Positions 46,960-58,086 of a stretch of DNA of 64,000 bases are shown in pieces. Source of the stretch: Aspidiotus rigidus (lineage: Eukaryota; Arthropoda; Insecta; Hemiptera; Diaspididae); NCBI GenBank assembly GCA_035079385.1, contig JAVHKY010000028.1, positions 2,170,001 to 2,234,000 of the forward strand. The letters run 5' to 3'. A program made the position numbers and the translations under genes. The first letter of the stretch is position 1, and each line of letters opens with the position of its first letter. Below the pieces are notes generated by a model. The model was not told the origin of the DNA. It made no database searches and saw nothing but the letters and a program-made list of their open reading frames with translations.

Positions 46960-49900
46960 TTGTACGATTAATTGTAGCCAACTGAATTGTTTCTCTTTCT
47001 CTTTCTAGCATTGACACAAACGACACAAGAATAATGTAGCTCTACCCAAATTACTCGCATACGAAAAACTAAACGAATCTCGACGGAGGCAGCGATAGAA
47101 ATACGGGACAAATTGAGATTATTCTAACAGCCCACACAGATTTAATCACGTTCTAACGAACAAAACAGTCTTTACCCAAAATAATTCTACGAAACCCTTC
47201 TGTAGTTTAAACTTAAAACTCCATTTTGCCTGGCTCGGCAACAAAAGAGTCCGAATTACGTATAATTATATTTCCAAGTCATTCGCGGGTCAATGAAAGA
47301 TTTTGTACGAAGTTTGGGACGTAATAATGCGGACGTAAATGTTGATAAAGAAATATCCCAGCGAACTCGAATGGGATTTCGTACTTTTTCACGCTGAATG
47401 CATTCCATTGTTTTAAATACTATCGCAACATCAACTATACAAGGGTAAACTGCAGAGATGCCGAAAAATTATCAAACAACTTCATACAAAAACGAAGAAA
47501 ATACGTCAATTAAATTTTTAGGCTTATACATATATATGCGGTGGGCAGTTCATTTTCAAGACAGGAAATATTACAGTTCTTACGAAAAGAAAGAAGAAAA
47601 CATTGGTCCATACTTCGTAATTTGTACAGTTATTACGCTGTAGTCTATTTATTTAACCTGGTATTAACTTTTAGGAGCTGACTAGAAGAAATCTACTTTG
47701 TGGCGTACAAGACGAAGATGTCTTTGACCGAATATTAAAAAACTTTATAAGCCCATTTAATAACGGCATATTTAACATTAACAGTTGGCCTTCAGCCTCG
47801 ACGTCGACAACGACGAGCGGAAGTGGCGAAAATATAATATTAAAACGTTTTATTATTTTTTATCTTTCTTCTCTCCTTTCATCCGACCTTTCTCCCTCAC
47901 TTCGTCTCCTTCTGTTTCAATGTCCGACTTCTAAATGAATGTCGGTTGCCGAACCGATGAAACGCGGTAATACTGGGCGCTTAGTAATTTAACTACCAAG
48001 ATACGCGATGGTAACGCCCACTAAATTTGCTGTAGGGATTTATCGGTGAAAATACTCAAGTTCCCTGGCGCCCGATATGGGCGTGTTGCCGACCAACTGA
48101 CCAGTATATGACTAAGTTCTTCATCATCATTTATAAACTTAGCAAAAAAAAAGTCATTTGAATCATAAAGGCCTATTAAGGTTGGTATCTTTAGTCGCGC
48201 TCGTTCAATTCTTCGTAATTTGTGAGTGAATTGAAGAAGGCGCCAATTTGAAAAAGATTTAAAATTATGTCAAAAGATGGACAGGAAGAATAAGTGCTGA
48301 TTTTTTCGTGAGTTATCGTCAATTTCTTCTTATAATCGTTATATTCTTGAACAGGGGATTTTATCATCTTGTATCGTTAGTATCGTTTATTAAAATGATT
48401 TTTTTTAGAATCCTCCAATAAACCAACAGAAAGTTGAATCCGGGCAGATAAGGAACGTTGTTATGGATAAAGCAAACGATAAAACTCGCATACCTAAGTA
48501 ATGCTGAGAAAATGTCAATTTTAAAGTTGAATAAACACAAAAATAGATATTTCAATCAGAAATTCTTGTATCTTACCATTCTTTCATCAACGAGATGCTA
48601 CAGCACGTTTGCCCTCACCACGCTAGGCGAAGGTGGAGGGGAAACCGAAGTACCAACAGCTTGGATAATGAAAACTATGTCGCATTGATACAAATCAATT
48701 TTTCGTGAAAGTCTTGAAGAAAAATAGAAAATCGCACACTATTGTAACATATTTGATTTGGCATACAAGTGAATTTCGATGACCTCTTACACAAAGTGAA
48801 ATTCCAACAAATGTTAATGGAAGATGCACGAACATCAACGTAATTTGAAATCTACACCAGTATCAGTCGTGGATACGGAGTAGGTAGGTATTCGAATAAT
48901 CAATTTTATAAGAACAGGGGGCCAACCGATCATCAATATTGACCCCACCTAGACTTTAGGTACGATCAGAGGCAATTAAGGGAGAAGTACGCACGTCTCA
49001 CCTAAATGTAGATAGACACAATTGTCATAAACGATTGTAGAATCCAAATACTTTCAGGTTCAAAGCACATAAAAAGCACTGGTGAACTAGAATTTACGAG
49101 ATGAAGAATGAAAAAAATGCAGCTCGTATTAATTTTCGATTATTTTTGTTTAAATAGCCGGGGTACTGTGTATATCACTCATAATCGAATCGATGATCCG
49201 GAGAAAATCTTTATAAAAATATCAGCGCCCGTATTTATCAAATAATTCAAGACCGCCCAAGTTGAGAAGTAATTTGATCCGTTGACTGGTGACAAACACG
49301 TTTTCAAATCACCCTATACATGTTATGCTACTAATTTGCCGCAGGAATTTCGAGGGTTCCTAAAAAATAAAATATCAATAAAAATATAATTGTTTCGAAC
49401 AGTTATTTCCAACGACCTTCGATTGAGCAATTGCGAGTTGATCATTTTTAGAGAACCAACTAGAAAATCGTCAAGAAAAATTCTACCTTCTTGTAACGAC
49501 GAAAAGTGGATACAGACTATTTTTTGTTCGTCACTGTTCCCTATCGTTGAATTTCATCATTTCATAGGTAACACGAATTATGAAAGGGGCCCGCTCAGAA
49601 AAGAATCATTCCACCAATATTACAATACGATAACGGAATCGAATATGTTCAATGTTGAGCAGAATTGACAGTCATGGACGTTCAACCATCGAAGGCACCG
49701 TATGAACTGGATCGACTGAAATAAACATTGATGAGTAAGAATTCGCACATTTCTTCCGAGAGAGAAGATGGAAAAAACGCAAAAGAGAACCGACTTTTCC
49801 TTTCTTATTTTCCTACATCTGTACTTCTTTTTTCCGTTTTGTTCATTATTGGCTACGTCATATTACTTAATCGTTTTCGTTTCCTACAGCAAAATAACTT

Positions 49901-52639
49901 TGTTTTTCGAAACGTACATATTTTCAAAGCTAGCTAAGCATTATTTTTTTCAACAACTCTACTACATCAGTAATCTACACCCAAACACCCTCTTCCCCTT
50001 CAATGAATGGTATTCGCGAATAAAATCAAAGAAGGCGCTATCTACATTTTTTGAGACGGTCATTTGCGGAAGCTTTGCGAAAAGGTGATGATCTCGAAAA
50101 ATTCAACCGAGATATTTGAAATTATATTCACTCCACAGGAAATTAAGAGGACTGCAGTTTTTGTTGCATACACTTTTCAGAAAAAATAATATTTTGAGAA
50201 GGTACAGTCGATTTTATTAACGTGCTATCTTATGGTGAAAAACGCCATGATCACCTTTTCGACATCGACAAGAGCCCCACTACAGATCGCTTTATATGCG
50301 AATATTCGTCAAAAATTTTCAATCATCGAATAAGAAAGAACTGTAACCTAACCTAATTAATCAGCAATACCAACAGAGAATATTCGTGCACAAAAATAAT
50401 AGTGGTATATACAAACATACTTACATACATTAAAAAGGGATATATGAATTTGTGCCAATGTCAAAATCGTGATTCATACCCTCTGAAACGCCGAAAAATT
50501 ATACCACACACAAAAAACTCTATCGCGCGCAAGACTGCATGCAGTAAAAGTTTAGATAACATGATACACGCCGAATAGAAACGCTCGCCAGACTTGATCA
50601 CATTGAAGTATAATATTTTACAAGCGAAAATTCTTAAGAGTTTTTTTGCAAAAGTAGGCGACTAATCGTACACCATTACTATCCAAACGCCGAGGATAAG
50701 GTTGATAACGTAAGTATATTTAAATCAACATTGTGAACAGGTGTTTTAGACGTATGAATCTCTTACCATTACATTCGAATAATAGACTTCGTAACTAAGG
50801 AGCGTAATTACCGATTGATTTTGAAAGAATTAAATCTTTCGAACATTCATCAATTTCGAATTGAAGAAATTGTTATTCATTCATCATTATAATATCTACG
50901 TATAGCCTACGTCCACGCTGAACGAGCAGAGACGAATTCAATGTAGGTAATAAGTAGGTATTCGCGAGTGAGCTCTATTCGAGAAAAAAAAATTTGCATA
51001 CATTCGATTCATAAGCGCCACATAAAAATGAAAAAATTCTCCAATTATCTCGATTTCTTCAGTCTAAAACAACCCCCAAATCAAGAACACAAATAAAGAA
51101 AACGAAAAGAATCTGAAAATCCACCAAAAACCTCCATCTTCAAAAAAAAAAAATTCGTTTTCAAAGTATATAGGTACGACCTATTCTCTGCATTGGTCAT
51201 AAGTACCTAACTTATATCGAATATCGCTACCGAACTCCATTGACTCTTGATCAGCGTTTACGACAGACGATCTTCGAAATTTCCTAGAACAACACAGGCT
51301 AGACTAGCCATACTTGAAGCCTCATGTAAACAGTACGTCTGCCAATCAACTAAATAAAATAAGAAATGTCATCTGTCCGAACAACTCGAACAGTAAACAA
51401 GAACTTTTCAAGATATGTATGTACTTTACTACTTAAATTATCGTACGTACGTAAAAAGAAGTACTCAATGATCACTTGCGAATGACTGAAGAGAATTCAA
51501 TTTTTGTTTTCATTAATCGAGCAGCAGGTGTGAAAGAAAGAGTGTTTACCGCTGTTGCGCTGTCAAAAACTTATTCGCGTCCGTATTGACAATCTAGTTG
51601 AGAATTTTCGTTCGACTCACTGTTGATCCACGAAAGCATCGCTCAAAATCATAGGGTTCTATCGAAAACTATAAAGAAATGTATCGCACTCTAAGAGTCA
51701 AGAAGTACTACGTGTCTAGATACGATACGTACCGTACGGAACCATCACTCGATATCCAGATATGTGTCGAATTTTCGTCGTTCGGTCAAGGGTGAAATCG
51801 AACGGAAAATTTTCATTTCGATACGAAGGCAGAAACTAGTTTTCGAACATTCATCTTCCGGCAAAACAATGAAACTCGAAGCGTGCTGTTACAACAGTGT
51901 ATTATTACAGTTCGTCTCTGCGGGGGTGATTTCAAAGAGCTCTTCTTGAAAACGCAAGTACTGAAAACCTGTTACGTAACCTATATAATACAATCTCGTT
52001 GCTTCAGCTACCTGGTTCCAAGCGAGGATTTTGTTTTTCCTCTTTCCATCACACGTTCTCTCCACTAATTTTCCTTTCGTCCTTTCTTTTCTTCCGTTTG
52101 ATCTACTTTACAGGTTTCGTATTGAATTAAGCAGCTCACGCGAATCGATCGATACTTTTTAGAATTTACATAGAATTCGGAATATCTTCAGGATCGCACA
52201 TACAACAATATATAAATCACATTCTTACCTGATCATGCTGCAATCATCATAAACGTACCAATCTTTGTGCGGATGAAAACTACGCGAACTTGATTCCGAA
52301 CAATGTCTTCCGAGAGAATCAATGAACATAATCTCTTGATCTTGTCACACATCACAATTAGAACACGATACTTGACGAAAGAAACAAAACTATTCTTACT
52401 GCAAACATTGCTTGAACGAATAAAATCGATGACATTTTACAAATTCAAGATTTCTAAGATATTAACATAATTTTGGCGGACTCCTTAGTCTTAGTCTCTA
52501 CAGACGCTGATGGTGGCCATTACTAATCCAAACAAATTCACGTACTCATTTCCGATTTTCCGCTCCCATCTTCCTACCCGAAGAAACAACCTAAAACGAC
52601 GCGCGTCCTAAAAAACATGACATTGTCTGCACACAGGTC
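46960..52639. other. Non-coding stretch
   Basis: No gene, RNA gene or mobile element recognised. Short open frames (for example 49390-49668 and 49768-50088) lack recognisable features. CpG is locally enriched at about 47000-48120. Confidence 0.5.
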
Positions 52640-52780
52640 TGAGCTGCCTTACAAAGTTGAATTGACGTATTTGCAAATTATGAATTTGAGAAAAAGAGGC
52701 TATATCAAGTCGACCCGTAACCTCTTTTCCTCGTATTCATTATCTGCATATAGGTCAGTTCAACTTTGTACGGCAGTGAG
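52640..52780. mobile_element. Small TIR MITE (copy A, 133 bp) with 4-bp target duplication TGAG
   Basis: The element 52644-52776 begins CTGCCTTACAAAGTTGAATT and ends with the inverted form (AACTTTGTACGGCAG). TGAG flanks it on both sides (52640-52643 and 52777-52780). The inverted repeats cover about 45 bp each, nearly the whole element. Confidence 0.85.
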
Positions 52781-53032
52781 GTCAGGGCTATCACCATGGT
52801 TGAGCAGTCCTTAGGTTGATCAGCTTAAGACCCGCTTTTTGCAAATTAGTATCCAAGCGTCCTGAAACAATCTGGATGAAAGGTCTTCTTTCACGAGTAC
52901 AAAAGATTGTCAGACAGTTTTCTCGTCGCTTGGACACTGAACGTACACAGCCTCACGAGCCATAGCGCGCTGTTGGAGTGTAGAGCGCTAATGTCCATCA
53001 TTCTTGTACTTTTAATTACTAGTTACGAGGAT

Positions 53033-53417
53033 AAGACTGCCGTACAAAGTAGAACGGACGTATATGCGAAAACAACGATCACCGAGACGAGGCGTTCGGA
53101 TCAATGGGCTGTATGTGTGATGGTAACGAAGCTTCGTATTCACATACCACTACTATCACAGTCGATTGCATATCAATGCATATACATCCTTTTTTGGACG
53201 TATATGCATCGCGAGGTGAAAAAATGTACTGTATCTGAAGATTGAGCACTTATTGAAGAAAATTATTAGAATTATCGAATTCTACGTTGAAAATTACTAT
53301 GAGTGATCAACTTATGCGATCTTAATACCTTTTGAATACATTTTTAAATTCTTTTTGATACTTTTCCGTGATCGTTGTTTTCGCATATACGTCCGTTCTA
53401 CTTTGTACGGCAGAAGA
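53033..53417. mobile_element. TIR MITE of the same family (copy B, 377 bp) with 4-bp target duplication AAGA
   Basis: The element 53037-53413 starts CTGCCGTACAAAGTAGAACG and ends with its inverse. The terminal repeats match over about 46 bp to GCGAAAACAACGATCAC. AAGA occurs at 53033-53036 and 53414-53417. The ends match copy A. The internal open frame 52907-53245 crosses the left boundary and is not a gene. Confidence 0.88.
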
Positions 53418-53620
53418 TGTGGCGCTTGGCAGAGTGTGTAATCAATACTGATCTGACTTGCCAATGGCTAGCCTACAGCTTGTACTATGTAGATGATGAT
53501 TGAGAAATATATTATGCTTGAATGTGTTGACTAATAAAATAACTTATTGATTTAGAATTCTTTTGACAGTGTTGCTGATTGTGGCACGTCACTACTCACT
53601 ATTGACTCAATCATGATTAT

Positions 53621-54467
53621 TTTAAAATCAGGGATGTTACGTTCATGAACGCGTTCACTCGTTCACACTCATTTTTTGGAAAAACAATGAACTTGAATGG
53701 AATACTCGTTCACGTTCATTGGAAAAAATGAAAGTGAACAAAATGAACGGCAAAAAAAAAAGAACTGAAGGGAATGAACGCGTTCATTTCACTTTTAATC
53801 CTGCTTTCGATAGTTTAAATCAATACATAACGATAAGAAAAGTCTTTGTGGTAGGACTGCAGGTCCCCTGTAGAAAGTAGAAGCTCAACACTGTTAAAAT
53901 TTCAAAATTCAAGTATGTGGAAAATAGTCGAATAGCACAACTATAAATCCGCAGAAAGAGACCTGTCAACGAGGATTGAAAGATGCATTTCTGAGAATTC
54001 CCTATTGATTTGCCGGAATGGCCGTAGTGCTGCTATCCTTTGGAATTGAGCGAAATGGCCACAATGTGGTCTGGTTATCCGATGATAAATAATGATAAAA
54101 ATACAATGAATCGATGAGGATTGAGTAATTCAAATTAAGCCATGCGGTTAACAAGCGGAAGATGGTATTTTTTTGAAGTTTATTTCAATTATCACGTTGT
54201 TTGTTACTTCTGAACAGTGTCTGAAGCTGATGAAAGTGAAAATCAACTGTAATGATTTACAACACGAGAGTTACTTTATATAGGTATAGACAACTCTCGA
54301 AAATGAACGTGAAAAAAAAACGTTTATTTTTCAAAATGAACGTACATTTTTTGGACATTCACATTCACGGTAAAAAATGAACATGCATTTTGTGTACCGG
54401 TATGTTCACGGTCACAAAAAAATTGAACGTGAACGGGTTCCTGAACGCAACCATCTCTGTTTAAAAT
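53621..54467. mobile_element. Non-autonomous hAT element, 831 bp, with perfect 8-bp target duplication
   Basis: The element 53629-54459 begins CAGGGATGTTACGTTCATGA and ends CGCAACCATCTCTG, imperfect inverted repeats of hAT type. TTTAAAAT flanks it at 53621-53628 and 54460-54467. Subterminal regions carry many copies of GTTCA/TGAAC-type motifs (GAACGCGTTCA, GTGAACGGGTTC), as often seen at transposase-binding ends. No transposase is encoded. Confidence 0.9.
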
Positions 54468-54846
54468 CCTTTTTCAATGATTTGTGATTTGTATTTGAAT
54501 TATTTTCAAAACTGGAAGATGATTTGTGATTTGAATCAATATTTTCTGATGAGTTGAATTATAGTTTGAATTATCTTTTGCAAATCACAAAGAAATGATG
54601 AAAATATAAATCAGCAATCTGAAGAAATATCTGTAGTGCTCATAACATAAGCTTTTTTCTCCGGATTGCAGCTGATAGAAACTACAAGAAAGTGTACGTC
54701 AAACTGAACCGCGCTTTGTCAAGGACAGTCAAGCATTGAGCTCACAATCCATAGAATAAGGTCTATTGTATGGTTACCAAAGATCTCTTCCTGCAAACTG
54801 TTGTCTTATTGCTTGACCGGCTTTTACAGAACTCAGTTCTCCTGCT

Positions 54847-56125
54847 CAGGGCCGGATTTTTGATGTTGAAATATGTTGATAATTGAAATCAAGATTTCCA
54901 ATTGCAAACTCACTCTCATAAGAAATAGGTACATGGGAGCAAAGATCAGTATGGTATTAATCAGAAATGAGAAACAATTCAGGAAAAAAAGTTTACATTT
55001 ATGATGCGTGAGGTAATTGGCTTCTGAAAATAAACTTCTTTTCCCTTATTCCTCACTTATTTTTTATTAGTATCATATGATTGGTTGGCTCCTGTGTTTT
55101 TCTTATGGGAGCAAATTTTGCAATAATAAGGCTTTTCCAGTATTCCATATTGCATACGTATTCGCCTACAGTGTTCCATATTGCATATCGATTTGCCTGC
55201 GATGCGGCTGCAATGTTATCAATGTGGTGGGCTTTTTTCTTGATAACAGAAGGAAATTGCCGCTCATAATTGCCGCAGAAATGAAATACGAAAAAAATAC
55301 ATTAATAATTCATCATGGTGTTTTCAATTATTATAAACCGGTGACATACGAAAATTATCTACATTATCAACGAAGAAACAGTTAATTCCTCCCAGAGCAT
55401 TCCATTTTCAAGTAAAACATATATGTAGCTGGACTAGATATCAACGCTCCTGTTTTCAAGCGTTATCAAGAAAAAATAGAATCAGTTGGAGTCGAACCAT
55501 ATCAATTTCTTGAAGAGAAGAGCGATCAATTTCAAGAGTTACGCGAGTCCAATTTCGTTGAATTGACGTTCGCTGACCTGTACACATTTTTCGTCAACAG
55601 AATTTCTTTCTACACCCATCAACAAATTAGGTGTTATAAATCTTTGGAGTCCTACAACCAGTTTGCTTCTGGATGGGTACGGACGCCAAAAATGTGTGTC
55701 TTGAATGGGCATAAAAATGATATGCCGGAATCAACGTTCTTCGCTGATTTACAGCAATATGTACGCAACATTTCTGCACCATGATTTAAATAACAGCCTG
55801 GGGATGAAGCATTGAAATTTATTTACTGACTTACAAATCTTACAATCCTAAAATTACATGAAATCAATTTCAAAACCCAATTTCTGTCCATTGACTGCGA
55901 TTTCTTTTCCCTTATCAAGAAAAAAACCCACCACATTGATAACATCGCAGCCGCATCGCAGGCAAATTGATATGCAATATGGAACACTGTAGGCGAATAC
56001 GTATGCAATATGGAATACTGGAAAAGCTTTATTGGAAATATTTCGAGTACTTTTGCACTTTTGCAACTGTAACCGATATATTTATCGCAGTTATCGATAT
56101 ATTTCCAACATTGAAAATCCGGCCC
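54847..56125. mobile_element. Inverted-repeat element with captured gene fragment, 1.28 kb
   Basis: The left end CAGGGCCGGATTTTTGATGT pairs with the right end ACATTGAAAATCCGGCCC. A second, stronger inverted match joins 55124-55262 and about 55906-56036 (TTCCAGTATTCCATATTGCA, TTTGCCTGCGATGCGGCTGC, TTATCAATGTGGTGGG). The left arm holds an extra 170 bp bounded by direct repeats ATGGGAGCAAA (about 54934 and 55108). The interior carries a protein-coding scrap (55455-55784). I could not confirm a target duplication. Confidence 0.7.
55455..55784 (+). pseudogene. Fragment resembling N-terminal part of YqaJ/SWIM-domain proteins
   Basis: An open reading through 55455-55784 gives VGVEPYQFLEEKSDQF, LTFADLYTFFVNRISFYT, QQIRCYKSLESYNQFASGWV and KMCVLNGHKNDMP, stop. 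The Y-K-S-L-E-S-Y-N-x-F-x-S-G-W-V signature matches the start of insect proteins that combine a SWIM zinc finger with a YqaJ-type nuclease domain. Those proteins are usually found in or near mobile DNA. Neither the SWIM finger nor the nuclease is present. The fragment lies between the two arms of the inverted-repeat element, so it was probably carried by it. Confidence 0.5.
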
Positions 56126-56359
56126 ATTAGGAATAAGAATTATTTTTATGTAAATTATGTAATGCATGTGCAACTGGCAATGTGATGAAAAGAAGGCTCG
56201 GGTTGTTCTTAATTAAATGAGGTAACTTACTTATTTAAAATAATAATTATTCAAAATTGTAATGCCAAGATATTTTTCAACTATCATAGTATCATATACT
56301 CACCACTAACTTGTTCAAATCGTTCTTAACAGAAGAATCCCACTGATTTCTGTTAAGTG

Positions 56360-56566
56360 TAACTTGTGAAAGATGAATCAAATGAAAGCAATTTTTCACA
56401 AGTTGTTTCGGCCGTTGTTTCTAATTCTTTACGTGCTGTCTGTAGTTCTTCAAACAAATTCTTCACTTCTTTTTCTCTCTGATTTGAAAGTTCCTGAGTT
56501 TTGGTTAGTCTTTCTCCTTAATTCTTCAGTTTGGCTTTCTTTGTCAGCGCAGATGATTTTGTTTCT
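56360..56566 (-). pseudogene. Coiled-coil protein scrap flanking the transposon
   Basis: Read on the minus strand, the sequence just outside the left end of the 5.2 kb transposon gives ALTKKAKLKN, a stop, GERLTKTQELSNQREKEVKN and LFEELQTARKELETTAETTC. This heptad-rich, charged stretch looks like a coiled coil. It has stops and no domain I can name. Confidence 0.35.
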
Positions 56567-57076
56567 GGGTCATTCTACAAAAATGGGCAATTTTAGGTTA
56601 CCAGCCTCATACAGGATGATGCTCGCATTCTAGGAAAAAGAACTTTTGCGTGAGATAGGAGAATAACTATATCTCACATTTACAATCATAGATGACGTCT
56701 TAAATTCATTTCCCCCCTCCTGAAATCAATCTGAGTAGCCAAAAGTTCCATCGTCGTGGATGTATCCACCTACATATTTTTTGTTACGAAGTATTTTTCC
56801 GACATTTTGAAATAGGAATGCTGTCAGGCTGAATGCTGCATTGTAAGAAGGTAGTTGAAGGCACGTGTTGGTAGTACCGAAGTACATGTTTTTGGCTTCC
56901 AGCTATGATACTCTTCATTTGAAAACGTGTATCTACTTTTTTTTCATTGGTCGTGGAGAATTTTTTAGCCAATCACAGAAATTTATTTTTCAATATGTTG
57001 AACATTGCCAGTGTGCACACTGATTCGTTGTTGTTCTGTTAACATTATCCGCGATTAATAGCCGGCATATTCATAC

Positions 57077-57538
57077 CACGGTATAAGATGAAGAGGTAGT
57101 GACACGAACGTATTCTGACTGTGGTAAACGCTGTCCGTGATTTTGAAGTAGTTCTGAACATCCCGAGCGCAGCGCTCGTGATGAAAGTGATGGGTAATGT
57201 ACAGAGTCTTATGGGAACGCCGCTACTTTCAAAAATTTATTGCAGGATCAGGAATCAGCCGATGCATTTCATATTTGGCATAAAAATACCATTTAATCTA
57301 CTCTATAAAATTTTGAAAGAATCACCCTTCTAAGTAAATTCTTGGATTTTTTATAATCCTTGGAAATTTCATCAATACTAGGGTACCAACGGTAACGTCT
57401 CGGCGCAGGTGGGGTGTAGAAGGAACAGGGAAACAGCCCGAGTGTTCGCTGCAAACCTAGCGGAAGTTTGCACGTACAACTTCAAAACTGCGGACACGAT
57501 TTTAGCGTTGTGTCATTACCTCTTCATCTTATACCGTG
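57077..57538. repeat. 29-bp inverted repeat pair in the left part of the transposon
   Basis: CACGGTATAAGATGAAGAGG (start of 57077-57105) is matched in inverted form at 57510-57538, 28 of 29 bases. The intervening 400 bases hold frames (57121-57333, 57409-57645) with no recognised domain. They may be a nested short element or a decayed second gene. Confidence 0.7.
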
Positions 57539-58086
57539 ATTCATACTTCGGAATGAAAGATCGCGAATTTACTCGAAAAATTATGTTGCGTATTCTGAAA
57601 ACTTTCCAACGTAATGGATATCCTGGAATTCCGTGGTTCAAATAGATGACGGAGTTTGAACACAAAAAATTTATGAGTAAGTGTTACCCTTCGTACATTC
57701 ATTACGTCTTGCTTGTTTGAAAACAATGATGGCCCACAAAATTGAGTTTTGTGCTGTTTTTTCCATAGTCGTGTCTGCGTTTTTTTTTCCTCGTCGTGTC
57801 AATATAACATTTCCTTATCCACGACGAAGGATTAGCAGCCACTACGTTGGAAAAAAATTTGTAATAATCTACTCATGTACGTCTAGAAGTATGTCATCAT
57901 CCAGCTTCATTTCTGTACGTTAACGTTGTCTTTGGATTAGTTTTTTCAATATAGGTAGCTGAAAGCATTAGGTTATTTTCTTGAATACTCATTCTGCAAG
58001 TTAGTCGAAGTATCTAGATATTATTGCCTTTGGGTTCAACAAAAACTTCATTCAAGTGTTGCATTATTCTCTTTAGATCGTGTGGT

